A stretch of DNA of 64,000 nucleotides from Sternotherus odoratus (GCA_032164245.1 JAVMKO010000003.1:140295259-140359258); one strand, 5' to 3'. Positions 10,682 through 22,980 are shown, counted from the first letter of the stretch. A program made the numbers and translations. The notes: generated from the sequence alone by a model not told the origin.

Positions 10682-11544
10682 CAGGGCCAGTGACAGGAGG
10701 GGACAAGGGGGGCAACTGTACCGGGCCCCAGACTTAAGGGGGGCCCCCGATGCTCGGACCTCTGCAGAGGCGCGGTGCTCGCGTGGCCGCGGCTGACCGT
10801 GTGCAATCCTGGGCGGGCGCCGCCGGCCACCCCAGCGCTGCGCTGTAGACAAGCGCGGCAAGCGCCTGCACCGCACCGCAGGGCTGACAGGCCGGCAGAC
10901 TCCAACCACAGCGGGGGCCCGGGGAAGCGCCAAGGGGTCAAGGGGAGCCGGCCTCGCCTAGGTAAGGGGGCAGGGCAGGGGGCCCGGCCCCACTCGGGGG
11001 GTGGTGGCTCCGGGGGGGCCTTTGGGCAGGCGGGTGGGCTGTGCTGTGAGTTCACCCCTGCCTCGGGAGGTTCATTCATCGGCGTGGCTGGGGGGCAGGC
11101 AAGGGGGCGGTGGGGGGGGGAGCGCTGGCTGGGCTTCCCCCCCCCCCAGCCGCTGTCAGCTGGGGGGGGGGAAACTGGGAAGCGCCGCCTGGGCTGGGGG
11201 GGGGGGGGGGCAGCCGCTGTCAGCTGGGGGGGAGAAGCGCCGGCTGAGCTGGGGGGGCCCCAAACGATCACAGTAAAAAAAAAAAATAAATACAATAAAT
11301 GGAGATATACCAATCTCCTAGAACTGGAAAGACCTTGAAGGTCATCGAGTCCAGTCCCCTGCCTACACTAGCAGGATCCCCCTGCCTACACTAGCAGGAT
11401 CGAGTACTGTCCCCTGACAGATTTTTTTGCCCCAGATCCCTAAATGGCCCCCTCAAGGATTGAACTCACAACCCTGGGTTTAGCAGGCCAACGCTCAAAC
11501 CACTGAGCTATCCCCCCACCCCAAAATTTCTGTCGCCGGCCCTG
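10682..11544. mobile_element. GC-rich hAT-like element carrying a nested SINE
   Basis: The left terminus is CAGGGCCAGTGACAG and the right terminus, on the minus strand, CAGGGCCGGCGACAG: 13 of 15 match, both differences transitions. The 8-bp TCTCTCTC lies on each side (10674-10681, 11545-11552), but as simple sequence it is weaker evidence than usual. The interior is about 75 percent GC with many G runs. Long open frames on both strands (10645-11313, 10775-11338) come from this composition and are not genes. Confidence 0.7.
11265..11517 (-). repeat. tRNA-derived SINE with CR1-like 3' tail
   Basis: On the minus strand the head GGGGGGATAGCTCAGTGGTT contains box A (TAGCTCAGTGG), then TGGCCTGCTAAACCCAGG resembling an anticodon arm, and box B-like GAGTTCAATCC. 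The 3' part GGACTGGACTCGATGACCTTC resembles CR1 3' ends. A 22-bp segment with CCTGCCTACACTAGCAGG is tandemly duplicated at 11357-11402. CCCCAAA on both sides (11258, 11518) may be a short TSD. This is a SINE, not a functional tRNA gene. Confidence 0.75.
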
Positions 11545-11623
11545 TCTCTCTCTACTGGGGCAGAGTGTGTCAGGGCCACAAGGCTCCCGCAGTTGTCCTC
11601 CAGGCCTATTCCACCCTGTCACA

Positions 11624-12960
11624 AGCCCACCTCCCAATGCCTATGGGTTCCATAAACATGCTATAAGCATATCACCAATGTGACATCCATTGGACAAATA
11701 AATGTTTCTTTAGTCATCATAATCCTCTGGCTGCCAATCACCACCCACACCACAACTGAACGTGCAAATGAAAGTTGATTTAAGAAGCTTTAACTCACTC
11801 CGGTTTTCTTACCCCGCTGTGGGAGGGTATCACACCGAGTAAGGGATGTGGCTCTGACCACACCTCTTTTTTGGACCGCGTGCACAGAATGTGAGCAAAA
11901 CTCCTGTGCACCATGTGGAGTGCTTTGGTCCAGGGAATCCTAAAATGGCATCATTTTTATGTGATTTACGCCCTTTTTGAAATTAGTAGATGGGACTTGC
12001 ACCACTCACCAGATGGGATCAGATGACCAAGACCCAAATTAACACCCATGCAGTTGGCACCTATGCTACAGTCTCTGAGTGCTACTGTCATAGCAGAATT
12101 AGCGGTCAAACCACAGTGGAGCTTGCATATCTTGGCAATAGCTCAGCTATGAGCTTTCAACTGAAAAAAAACCTCTCGACTCAGAGCAACAGCAAAGGAA
12201 AATCAAAGACAATGCCCCAGAGTACCCTTGAGGCTAGCGTGTAATAAAGATTAGCTATTGCCCTCCTCCTCTTATTGTTTGTTGGGATTACTTAGACAGA
12301 GCTGGCAAATTTGTTATCCTGCCACTGCTAATGATGGTATTTCTCCAGCAACAGCTGATGAGGAATCCCAGGATCCATACATTTACAAAACAGAGGCAGT
12401 AGAGGTGTCTGCCTGTCTGTGGGGGTAAGAAACGTATTTGCCGCCCTTTTGCTCTGAGTCTGAAATTATGCTCAGCCAAAAGGTTCAGGGAGTATTCAAA
12501 TGCAAGCTGTTTCACAAGCCCCACAGGCATTTGAATACCTGTACAGCCGAAGGAGTTTCAGCTACTAGTAGAAATGTTTGTATTAATATACCCTCAACCA
12601 TGTACTGCTGACCAGGAAAGCTAGTCCTGCTAGCCTCAGCTTAGTGAAAAGCCCACAGCTTTATAAGCTGCAATGTTTATTTTAACATAGAATTGGGAAG
12701 GAAAGGGACATCTTCTGATATGGTGCTGACAAGTGTAATTTCTGAAAAAGGATGTCTCATAGCAGTAAAATAATATGCAGCACATTTAAAAACAAGTTCA
12801 TCAGGGTGCCCTTTGTTTCTTTCATAAAGTTTATAAATTGTGCATAGGTTGTGCTAGCCGTTGAGGGAACCCACCATTATGGCAGGAATGGGGGAGTGTG
12901 GTGAGGGGACACCTGAGGTATATGAACTATTTTTGGGGGTACACTGTTCCTGAATTCAGC
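11624..12960. other. No gene recognised
   Basis: Unique-looking sequence. Frames at 11990-12244 (+) and 12288-12530 (-) show no domain. Nothing further can be supported. Confidence 0.4.
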
Positions 12961-12964
12961 ATAA

Positions 12965-13330
12965 CAACATGTTACATTTCTCTAGCACCTTGTACCCAAG
13001 AATTTCAAAGCCGATTAATGTAACCTCCCAAACTCCCCCGCAAAGTGATATCATCGCCCCCATTTTAGGGACGAGGCCTTATGCAAAGAGGCTAAGACCA
13101 ACATTTTCAAATGGGCATGTCTAAAGCGGATCTTATTTAGGCACCTGAAGAAGCAACCAAAATCAGTGAGCAGCCATTACCCCTCCAAGGTCTGAGCACT
13201 CGGCATCTTGTCCAATGCATCATTTGGATACTTAACTTTAGGCCCCCAAGTCTGAAAATATTGACCCAAATGTCTTCCCCAAGAGGACTCAAAGCTCTTT
13301 GGCAGAACTAGGAAAAGAACTCAGACTCAA
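12965..13330 (+). repeat. MIR-like ancient SINE interrupted by a palindromic MITE
   Basis: Left part: TCTAGCACCTTGTACCCAAG, AATTTCAAAGCCGATTAATG, CCCCCATTTTAGGGACGAGG, AAAGAGGCTAAG. Right part from about 13267: CTTCCCCAAG, TTTGGCAGAACTAGGAAAAG, AACTCAGACTC. Together these follow the usual order of amniote MIR-like repeats (cattttacagatg, aagtgacttgcccaag, gcagagctgggattc). The gap between the parts holds the 13096-13266 element. Confidence 0.5.
13096..13266. repeat. Palindromic MITE-like repeat nested in MIR-like SINE
   Basis: The left arm GACCAACATTTTCAAATGGG pairs with the right arm, which reads GGGTCAATATTTTCAGACTTG on the minus strand. It belongs to the 'TTTTCAAA' palindrome group seen elsewhere in the window. 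Confidence 0.5.
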
Positions 13331-13644
13331 GTCTTTTGTTTTAGCCAAAAACTGTGCTCCTAAACATTTTATTGACTCTTTTGGAGGCACATGTAATGGC
13401 TCACATAAATAAGAGAGGTCTTGGATCAGGACCACTACCTAACCCCTGCCTCCCACCCCAATACTTCCCAGTAAGGGAGGGAGAAGAGACAAGATATCCA
13501 AGAGAGACAGAGGATCCCCCTCCTTGGAAAGGGCTCGGAGTTACTACAGAGAATTCTTTCCTAAGAGTCTGGCTCGTAGGTCTTGCCCACATGTTCAAGG
13601 TCAAACTGCTCACCATAGGTTATGTGTCTATTACAGGAGTACGT

Positions 13645-14254
13645 GGGTAAGGTTCTGTGGCCTGCAATGCGCAGAAGGTCAGACTAGGTCAGGGATCTCA
13701 AACACAAATCACCATGAGGGCCACATGAGCACTAGTACATTGGCCCAAGGGCTGCATCGCTGACACCTTTTCATATAAAGATACAAAAGCCTGCCCCCCC
13801 CCCACAGCTGAGCACCCACTCCATCCCTTCCATGAGGCACCACCCCTGCCCTGCCTCTTCCCACCCCTTCGCTGCCTCCATTCCAACCCCTTCCACAACG
13901 TCCCCACACAACTCCGCCCCTTTCCCGCCCCCATTCCTGTCCCTTCTCTTCTCCGCCTCTTCTCCTGAGCACACGGATCCCTGCTCCTCTCCCTCCCTCC
14001 TGGAAAGCATGAAGTGCCGCCAAACAGCTGTTTGGTGGCGGGAAGCGCCTGGAGATAGGCAGAGGTGCAGGGATGAGGCGCACTGGGGGGGGGGGGAGCT
14101 TGAGAGAGGAAGGGAGCTTGACTGCCAGCGGAGTTGGCACCTATGGTGGGCTGCAGGAAATAACTCCATGGGCTGCATGCGGCCCGTGGGCCGCGTGTTT
14201 GAGACCCCTAGACTACATCATCATGATGGTCCTTTCTGGCCTTTAAGTCTATGA
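13645..14254 (+). repeat. CR1 3'-end fragment split by a hAT MITE
   Basis: The segments TCTGTGGCCTGCAATG ... GGTCAGACTA (before 13690) and CATGATGGTCCTTTCTGGCC, TTTAAGTCTATGAG (after 14210) join into a typical CR1-like 3' terminus when the hAT element and its 8-bp duplication are removed. Confidence 0.65.
13690..14210. mobile_element. hAT-like MITE (CTCAAAC termini)
   Basis: The left terminus CAGGGATCTCAAACAC pairs with the right, which reads TAGGGGTCTCAAACACGCGG on the minus strand. Flanking 8-mers GACTAGGT (13682-13689) and GACTACAT (14211-14218) match at 6 of 8. The interior is C-rich on the plus strand with no transposase remnant; overlapping frames on both strands are composition artefacts. 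Confidence 0.75.
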
Positions 14255-14574
14255 GAACCTGCCTCCAATCACCCTGCCTGGGGACATTTGAAACAAAGAC
14301 TGCCCCACAAATAGTACAGCTGTGTTGGGAGGGTCCTAGGAGAGCTATGAGCCAAGTGGATCTGTCATTCCTCACCTGCTGCCAAGCTCCCTTGCCCAGA
14401 TAAACAACATTTCAGATATTCCATGGAATTTTCAATGTTCTTATTTTGGATAACAAGGAATTTCAGATACCTGAATGTGAACTGTATTTTATCCCTAGGA
14501 ATACAGGAAGTGAAATATTTTCATTGGAAACATTCATCAAAATTCCAGTTCAGGTAAGCAGTAAATAGGCAGAG
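14255..14574. other. No gene recognised
   Basis: Short non-coding stretch between the CR1 tail and the next MITE. Nothing identifiable. Confidence 0.45.
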
Positions 14575-14576
14575 TA

Positions 14577-14935
14577 CAGTAAAACCTCGATTTAACGGAC
14601 CTCAATTTAACGGACTTCGGATGCAACGGACAAAATTTCTGATCCATATCAGACCACGACCCCTCCCTGCTGCGGCCCCGGTCCCCTTCGCTGGCAGCTG
14701 TCTGCTGACTCCTGGCTGCCGCCCTGGTCCCGGCGGCGGGCGGGCTGGCTGGATGCCAGCTCCCGGCTGCCGCCCGGGTCCCGGCAGCGGGCGGGCTACA
14801 GAGATGCCGCCCCGACCCTATGGCGGGCGGGCTGCTGCTACGGCAGCTCATTGGTTTTTTTTATTAAATAACGGACTTTTTGATTTAACGGACACCCCCT
14901 CGCCCGAATTAGTCCGTTAAATGGAGGATTTACTG
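14577..14935. mobile_element. Tigger/pogo-like MITE, TA target duplication
   Basis: The left terminus CAGTAAAACCTCGATTTAAC matches the right terminus, CAGTAAATCCTCCATTTAAC on the minus strand, at 18 of 20. TA flanks both ends (14575-14576, 14936-14937). Extra subterminal TTTAACGGAC copies lie inside both ends. The middle is GC-rich with CCGGCTGCCGCCCGGGTCCC-type repeats. It is related in terminus style, but not identical, to the element at 912-1208. Confidence 0.85.
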
Positions 14936-14937
14936 TA

Positions 14938-17035
14938 TTGTTATAATCTCATGAATTATAAATCTCTACTCATTCGTTTGTATATGAATTCACACTTTAT
15001 CTCTCATTATAATAGCTGAAACCTAGATTGTTCCAATATGGATTATTCATGAGCTTCAGGACCCAGGATGGATGAGTAGCTGGACATTACTTGGAGCAAA
15101 TGCAATACTGCAGTGTGTCTTATAATAGCTGTCCCCCTCGATGTTAACTAGCATGAATTTGAACACATCAGTCCAGTAAGCAAATGAAAGATGACATTCC
15201 TGGATGGGTTAAACTCAGCACCTTTGTATCTAAATGCATGAGCCTTCCTCTGTCTCAGTTAAAAGAACCAATACTAGCCAACACTTCGCTAACACTGTAG
15301 CAGGCTCATCAATCTCTGTATGTGGCCGAGCCAGTAGAGAGAGACGAAGAGCCATGCTGAATACATTTGCATTACACAAAACCAGGGCCAACCCACATCA
15401 CATTTGGATCAACATTTCGAACACCTTACAGTTCAGAGGGGCTTGGAACAGGGTGAGCCCATTATATAGCCAGCTGTATAATTTGGCTCCAGACCAGACT
15501 TCAGATTCCAAACCTCCCAAATCTGCAGTGTTCTGATTCACGATTTGATTTGGGCCCATCCCTATAACAACAAGGAACAATTATAGTCCCTGTACTTGAA
15601 AGAGATTAGGTACTGCTCTCTTCATGCACCCCATGAACCTCAAAGATGGTGCAGCCTGCAAACTCCCAGAGGAATTGGGGTGCTTTGAGGAAAAGGCACA
15701 GTCCCTCACCAAGCTCCTAGGACGATGCAAGTCCACATCACCTCCCTTAATGTGGCTAAACACCATAGTCATTCATCTTTTGAAAGCACAAGCAGAATTT
15801 TGCCTTGGTCTCTCTAGTTTCTTGAATATATCAGATCATAAAAGTAAAAATTGAATCATCATGTTCGTTTACTTTTTTGTTCTTTGCTGTTTAAAAGGAA
15901 CCTTAAATGGTTTTCAGTGCTAATTAATGCACAAGTATACAGCAAAGTACGGGGGGGAGGGGGGATGCCTTCAATTATTCCATCACGGCAAAAGGAAAAG
16001 GGACATATAAACAACTGTGCCCTGCATTGCATCCAAGAGATCAAGGCCTGTTTGTCACCAGATCCCCCCAAACTTTTCCCCCCGTGAAACCCAAGAAGCA
16101 TGTATGTAAGCAAGCATGTCAGGACTTGGAGGGGAAGCCAGTACAAGAATAACGACAGTAGTATGAGTGTTCCATGTCCATGAACATCTCGTGTTACCAA
16201 GATAAATTCAGCTACAAGACTCACCCTTGTGCATTCTTAACCCCTTCGCTGTAGGAGGCCTTCATACCAAAACTAAAAAAAATATCTCTAGGAAGGAATA
16301 TTTCTCATAGCTGGAAATTACATCTCTACCATACCACACAGCCACTCTCTGTGCAGACAGCCTTGTTTAAAGGCTATTGATGCTGTTAAATCTTTGCCAA
16401 CAAACTGTAGTAGTGTGATCAAGAGAGTTAGCTTTATCACGCTAGCCCCTCCCAGCTGCCAAAGCATGAGGCCAGACCCTGCAAAAGTGTTCAGAATGGT
16501 CAAAACAAAGATAGACTTCATGCTTCCAGGCCATCCGCAAAGAGCTCAGTCCCCTGCAAAAGGTTAATTCCTTAGACCTCTGGAAATGTCATCATCGTTT
16601 GAGAAACTGTTGTCAACAGTAATTCCTGGCTGCTGAACTAGTTGCATGGGCAAGAGCAGTGAAGATAAAGCTGCTCTTGCCATCTTTCTAAATTACAAAA
16701 CTAACACTGAAGCTCCCTGTCCCAAATGATTACTAATTGGAACCTCAACGCAAAAGCAATGGAGTTTTGGTGCTCTCAACAGCTAGAAGGGAACATACCC
16801 TCCTGTGCACTTATCTCCACAGCAAGAAGCTAAAATAAAAATTGAAGCAGACTTTCAAAAAATGTTGAAGTTTGAATTTCTTCGGGTCCTGTATTTTTTG
16901 TTCTGAACATTTGAAAAGCAGAAGCACTTCAATACGCTGAAGTGCCTGTTTTTCTGACCCAGTCAGAAGCCAGGGAGAGGAAATCACCAAACAAAGTGTA
17001 TTCTTGTAAGCTTTCCAGTTCAGAGTGGTTTAGGG
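14938..17035. other. No gene recognised
   Basis: No gene or bounded repeat seen. Frames at 15234-15536 (+), 15624-15854 (+) and 15859-16224 (-) have no recognisable features. A G run sits at 15951-15964. Confidence 0.4.
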
Positions 17036-17039
17036 CACA

Positions 17040-17175
17040 AAGCATGGTCTTGTGTTTGAGTTTTTACGGGGACTCAGTACATGTGAGTTCAGTTCCCAGC
17101 ACTCCAGGCCCCATCTGTAAATTACAGATGATAATATTTCCATGTCTCCTATGGGTACAGTGGGAATAAATACTT
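17040..17175 (+). repeat. MIR-like fragment
   Basis: GTGAGTTCAGTTCCCAGC, then CCCCATCTGTAAATTACAG, GATAATATTTCC and GGGAATAAATAC follow the order of MIR/CORE-SINE middle and tail sequences. No termini or TSD. Confidence 0.45.
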
Positions 17176-17217
17176 AGGAGTTGAGACATTCAGGATATTG
17201 TAGTGGGCATATAAATA

Positions 17218-17616
17218 GGGTGACCATACATCCCATTTTGGCTGGGACAGTCTCTTTTTTAAGCCCTGTTCTGGCCATCCTGACTCTTTTTATTTTTTGT
17301 GGTAAAAGAGGGCATTTGTCCCATATTCTCTTGCCAGCTTGATCAGTTGGCAAGAGCAAATGGGACAAAAAGTGGGGTGCAGAGGAATGTGCGGGGGGAG
17401 GAGGGTGATGGTGATGGCAGTCTTGTGCAGTGGGGGAAGCAGGGCTTGAGTGAGCAATGACCACCAGCCCCAGCCTCATGGGGGTGGGGGCAGGCAGTGC
17501 TTGAGCAAGCAGTGATGCCAGTCTCAGGCAGGGAGGGTGCAGAGCAGGGACCAGGCAAGCAGCTCAGACTAGCCCCACACGAGGCCCCCTTTTCCCTTTG
17601 GGAAATATGGTCACTC
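17218..17616. mobile_element. TA-flanked MITE with GGGTGACCATA termini
   Basis: The left terminus GGGTGACCATACATCCC pairs with the right, which reads GAGTGACCATATTTCCC on the minus strand. TA lies on each side (17216-17217, 17617-17618). The termini resemble the shorter elements at 42482-42600 and 50580-50704 (GGGTGACCAGA). The interior (about 17370-17590) is a G-rich, non-coding filler. Confidence 0.75.
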
Positions 17617-17639
17617 TACACAGAAATATCTAACTTCTT

Positions 17640-18845
17640 AAGACTGAGGTCCAGTGGATAGGACACTGGACTGGGAGGCGGAAGACTGGCATAAAAAGCT
17701 CTTAGAACTTTGTGCTGGATGGTGTGACAGGCAGGAGTGGAGACATTAAAATGCCCACTGCGGCAAAAAGTGTGGATGCTCTAATGTCCCATTTCCAAAT
17801 CACTTTTCCAAAGAGAATAATAAGCTGCAAACTGGAAAATTGGCACACGGAGTGGGAAAAGCGTTGCACAAGTTATCTATAAAGGCCAATTCAACCTTTA
17901 CCAACAACAGTTCACATTTAGATCCAAGTACCCAGGTTGAATCTCAGTTTGAACTCTTCACCTCCGCTTCAGCACGCTTCCCCACTAAATATAAACCAGG
18001 CTGCTGACGTGACTGCAGCTGGCATTCACCTTTTCCGATGTTTTCTACACTGTCCTTGTTTGTGTTTACTATTTTTAAGCAGGAGAAGTTCTGACCTAAA
18101 CAGCAAAGCTGTATTCGAAATACACGTGGAGGAAAAGTGAAAGAAACCATTCTGTTGACTAATGAACATAGCAGTCAGTGGTTGCAGCACCTGATATTCA
18201 TGGAAAATAAATGACGTGATCAGCCCACACTAACCTGAGATGGCAACATTCATATGCAATAAGCAGGGTGATTATATCAGTCCTGTAAATGTTAGAACCT
18301 ACTCATCTCTAATCCTTATAAAAATAGTGGCAGATGGGACCTGAGAAACACCTTGGCACCGGAGGTCAGGGCGTTAAGTGAACTATTTAGAATTCAAGCT
18401 ACTCCAAGTATGCAGTCAGCTAGAGAAACAACACTGCAGACAGACTGAGAGATTTTAGTTTAAAGGTTGTGCAACTCCTCTGAGAAGCCTGCACTTCAAA
18501 TCAGGCCCGGTACTGCAAATATGGAGTTACATAAAATTTTCAAAGCTACAAGTCTGTTGACTCAGCTCGGATTTCAAAGCACATATAAATGAAGGCAGAA
18601 AAATTGTATTAGCTATTGTGAAACAAGATCTTCGATCTAGCACTGTCAAATCTTCAGGTTCTTCATTAAAACAGAAGTGTAACAATAAGAAGTAATGATC
18701 TTTTCTTTCCTTCGTGGTAGTAAGTGCTGATACTTGGGAGTATATTTTTACCACAATTGGATTGCCTAGTAGATATACATAGATATCTGTTTTCTGTTGG
18801 GTATAAATTGGCCATTTCCTCTGCAATTGTCACTCTTTCTCACGG
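17640..18845. other. No gene; possible tRNA-SINE remnant at the start
   Basis: GTGGATAGGACACTGGACTG at about 17653 resembles the A-box region of tRNA-headed SINEs but cannot be extended. The rest is featureless. Confidence 0.4.
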
Positions 18846-19078
18846 TAATTTTGATGCTTCAGGGCATAATTCAATCACTAATAGTTGGGGGTTAGGAAGA
18901 AACTTTGCCTGAGGGCAGATGATCCCATATTTATTTACTGCAGAGTTCTCGCACCTTCCTCTGAAGCAGCTGGCACTGGCCAAATTGGTGACAAGATACT
19001 GAAGTTGATGGACCACTGGTCTGACTTGGTGTGGCAATTCCAAAATTCCTACAAACTGTGGAATCATATTCTGTAGTC
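18846..19078 (+). repeat. CR1 3' end fragment
   Basis: ATGCTTCAGGGCATAATTC, GGGGTTAGGAAGAAACTTTG, CACCTTCCTCTGAAGCAGC, TGGACCACTGGTCTGACTTG and GGCAATTCC appear in the order of the CR1 3' untranslated region. The element is truncated at 5' and its tail is worn. Confidence 0.75.
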
Positions 19079-19485
19079 TTTCTTCTTCCTCATTCCCTGC
19101 TGTTTATGCTCAGCTTACTGTGTCACATCTAACATGGGAACTGTAAGCTAGAGTCCTGCAGCAGATCCTGCAGGTACCACAGGACCTGCTTGCCATAATA
19201 GCAGGAGTGAGTAAAATGTACCTTATTTCAGGCAGGATTGAGTGGGGGGGGGGGGGGAACTGCCTGCAGTAACTTGTGGGAAAACATTAAATCTCTTGTA
19301 AGTTTGTCATAAATAGAATTTCAGCAATGTAAAGCTAGTTTTCTTTTTTGTTAAATAAAGGTTTTAATACTTAAATTTAAGTGAAGGATATAAAGATTTG
19401 ATGTCAATTATAACAGGAGTTAAGAGTATTTTTCACATTGTTTAAACCAGGTTTATTTAATTCTTTTAGTGGTAAAAATTGTGTC

Positions 19486-19569
<84 letters not shown>
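19486..19569. repeat. (GATA)21 microsatellite
   Basis: 84 bp of uninterrupted GATA. 'SIYLSIYL' open frames on the minus strand are artefacts of the tetranucleotide. Confidence 0.97.
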
Positions 19570-19809
19570 TGATTTAAAAAAAACCTCAAAAAAGTTTTCT
19601 AAGTAGCATGGGGGAATCTGTCTCATGCAGGATTTCCAGAATCTAAGGTTTTTGTGGGTGGGAGTGGATAAAAATGCAAGAAAGAATGTGGGAACAGGTG
19701 GGACTAGGTATTGCAAGGTGGGACAGAAGTGGGATTTAAAAAAATAGTGTCGCAGAGTGTAAAATGATTGGGGTATGGATGATATTTATTTTTTTTAGAT
19801 CTTCTGTGA

Positions 19810-20218
19810 AGTGCTACAAAACAATGATGAACAGGAGTACATCTGTACAAATAATTCTTTGCAGAGCATATATGGGCATTCAACCTGTGCAATTCATTGC
19901 CCAAGGAGGCCATTGAGACAAATACTGTGGCTGGGTTTTAAAAAGGATCAGATCATTTTGTGGCCATTCCCATCACTCTGAGGTAACTATACAATACATA
20001 AGTCTTAAATCGCATGCTTCTGGGCATAAACAGACAGCCTTCAAAAGCTTTAAAATTATTCCCACCCACTGAATAGCATTGTGCGATCATTAATGTACTT
20101 CTCCAAGACCTCCCTGTGTCACATCAGGTATTGGGCACCACAGATGGAGGCAAGATCTCAGACTAGACGGACCAATGAATAATCACATCTGGTATGGCAA
20201 CCTCTGTGTTCCTATAAT
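19810..20218 (+). repeat. CR1 fragment (ORF2 C-terminus remnant and 3' end)
   Basis: GCAATTCATTGCCCAAGGAG, GAGACAAATACTGTGGCTGG and TTTAAAAAGGATCAGATC correspond to the end of CR1-like ORF2 (the 'LWNSLPEE...FKR' region), followed by GCATGCTTCTGGGCATAAAC, CTCAGACTAGACGGACCAAT and TCTGGTATGGCAACCTCTG, the CR1 3' end. Highly decayed; no open frame remains. Confidence 0.65.
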
Positions 20219-22980
20219 CCCTTTGTTAATAAAAAGATGATAAAACAATTCAGGCAGCAATATAGTACAGGTCAGATTCTGTTTACTTAACTGCTGTTTT
20301 AGGTAATTGCTAGTAAACCAAGCCCTTGTGCTGTCTTCAGAAAAAATACAGTTTAGTAGTAAATTTATATTGCCTTCCACTCAAAACGTATCATCTGAAG
20401 CTCTAACCTAGTATCAACCAACAATTCTTGATTTGCCTGGAAGGGTCTGAATGCCAAGTACATCAATTCATGTGTTGGAGTACAAATGCTCTGTGTTTGT
20501 ATTTGTATGCATAGGTTTTCCTCCCAATTATTGATGCACATTAGTGGCCTGTTTTGCTTAAATGGTACACAAAAGAATTGAAATTAAGAGCGAGAGCTTT
20601 TCCTCACAAAACCAAAAATTTTAGTAACCTCCTCACATATTAAGCTTCTGAGTAACTTTGCAAAAGGGGGTAATTGATAAAAAACACTGCATTTTGAAGA
20701 CTAAAGTTTGATTAGCATTGTGTAGAGTTAAACCGGATCCTGCCCTTGGGACAGACTTGGGTGGCTTGAAATGCACAGCCTAAAAATCCCAGTCTCCCCG
20801 AAGGGGGGAGCGTAATTAAGCCTTATGCCAATCTACAGAAACAATGGACAAGAGCCACTTGAACACAAATATGAAATCTGGCAGAGAGGGAAGGTGATTA
20901 TACATCCACATCTAATCAACTGGGCTTCAGTCTAACATGACACATACTTGTAAACAAAAAATAATTACATTTGGGTTTCTCTGTCTATGCCAAGAGAAAA
21001 ACAGCAAAGATTTTTTGCTGTTGGCTAAAATCTTCATGCGTGTGACACTGCTTAAATTCCAATTGCCAAGAGTGATTAGTGATGGGTTGGAAAGTGGCAG
21101 CAAATGTTTCATCTGATGGGCAATATATAACCAGATTTTAAACTACAAAATAATATTGGATGTTGCTAGGGCACCAAAATGGGTGAATTGAGAAAAATGA
21201 GTATTAGATCATTCTAGAGAAAAGGGGGGAAATGCTTAGCTTTATTACATTGCCTAAATGTTTGCAATGAAACCCAAAGGCACGCAGAACTTGCCTGAGT
21301 TTGGGTTTCATTGCAATCTTGAAACTCAGCTCTGGGGAAAGGTTTGCAAATATTTGCAAAACTATTGAGTCAACCCAAGCCCTGCCTCAAACAAACCGGA
21401 GTTACACTTTACAGTCGAAGGAGCCATCGGAAAGGTGCAGTTTCAAGTCAAAACCAAGTGAAATGGGGAGAGTTTGACAGTTTCACTTTGAATGGCGGGG
21501 ACTGTTCAAACCAAAACTCAGAGGTTTCATGAATACAAGCAGACCAAAATTGATGGCAGTGTCAAGCATATACAGAGCAATGGAAAGAAACCATCACATG
21601 TAGCATCTTATCTGCTTAATCTGTTCACTATCTGCTTCTGTCTTACTATGTCACTTCTAGACTAAGAGTTACATTCATCCCTGGTTTAATCCAGCTTTCA
21701 TGGTACTTTAGGTGGTGGGAAAGTCTGCCTTGTGGTAAGGCAGGGCTGCAAATTGGGGAGCACAATGGAATCAACAAATATTTATGGCCCCTTTGGGGTG
21801 ATTCTGTTGGAAAATATTCAAGAAACCTGTACAACTTTTTTCTAAACTTCTAGTGTTCTCAAAAGCCCACATTTCTCCTGGGTTTGCCATCTCCTATTGA
21901 ATATATTTAAGAGCATGTCAGAGAAAGACAAAGAGAGAGAGAGAGACACTGCTTTGAAATAAATAACTCTTACTTGAAATGAGGGACACTTGGCTGCCCT
22001 GCCTAGTTCAAGAGCAGACTTCAACTGAACAGACTCTCTGAGTGTTATAAGATAAAGACTAAATGTAAACAGTGTCCAAAAGGAGCCAAAGTCCTAATGT
22101 AAAGAGTTCATTTGTGTTTTAATGAACTGGTTCAGTAAGCAAGAGGACTTGAAAATTCAGAACTCATCCAATAAGCTCCCAGTTCAACTTGAGGACTGTT
22201 AGCAACTAATCTCATGAGGACTAGCCTGATGGTTTCAGTAAATGAAAGGAAATGAATGTGATCTGGGTGTGCATTTCCTGCTCACCAGCCAAGTTCATTT
22301 CAGAAGCTTGTGGTACAGAGTTGTCCTTCTTGCTGTTGTTTGCTGCAAATGAGTAAATCACAGCCGTCATTGAACAGCACCAGAATTGGGCATATTTCAG
22401 GTACACAGGATATTATAATTGAACGATGACAAGCCTCTCACTTTAAGAGACAAAAAACATATGAAAGTGCATTATAAAAAAAACCCTACAGTATCTATAA
22501 ACACAACAATAATACACTGGAGCTTTTGGATGCACACAAAGAGGAATAAAATATATGAAGATAAACAGTAAACATTGCATTTGGAATGACCTTTCTAATG
22601 CGCTCTCGCTCAGCTCTGTAGGCCATCAGCCAAAGTCTACATAACTTTTCTGGCAGGAAGCAGTAGGAAAAAAATCAAAATCAATTTTTTTCCTTTCTTA
22701 AGGAATTCCTTAAGGGCATTATGGAAACAATTCTCGCTGGCCTGTCTACCACAGTTAAGAGTCACCTAGCATCCCTTGCTGCCAGCTATTATAACACTAA
22801 GCATAGCAAATCAATATCTCTCTTTTGTGCCGTGATGTTCGGGGATGTCCCTGAATTCACCTCAGTATTTCCTCTCTACTCTCTATCCCCCACTGCCCCA
22901 TACCAAATACTGGAATACTTAAAGTGGAAAGTAATGTCAAGTGACACTATCAAGGTTGGTGTGCCCAAAATATGACCTAC
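20219..22980. other. No gene recognised
   Basis: AT-rich sequence without bounded repeats. A (GA)n run lies near 21930-21944. No supported coding region. Confidence 0.4.

Larger units (their letters stand above)
10181..11623. repeat. Possible LTR-type repeat interrupted by a hAT element
   Basis: The segment 10400-10470 (CCCACCCTCTACTCCAGGTCC and following) resembles 38414-38470 of the LTR-like repeat at 33791-38903, and both repeats end in CTGTCACA (here 11616-11623). The start could not be found. The body is split by the hAT element at 10682-11544. An old solo LTR is the best reading, at low confidence. Confidence 0.35.

Noticed and set aside
10645..11338. Overlapping 222- and 187-codon frames on opposite strands
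   Set aside because: The sequence is about 75 percent GC, where stops are rare. It lies inside a hAT-like element, and neither frame has a domain.
11440..11514. tRNA gene (minus strand)
   Set aside because: Box A and B are present, but the acceptor stem does not pair and the sequence continues into a SINE body with a CR1-like tail.
13709..14254. Long frames on both strands with pyrimidine/purine bias
   Set aside because: Composition artefact inside the hAT MITE.
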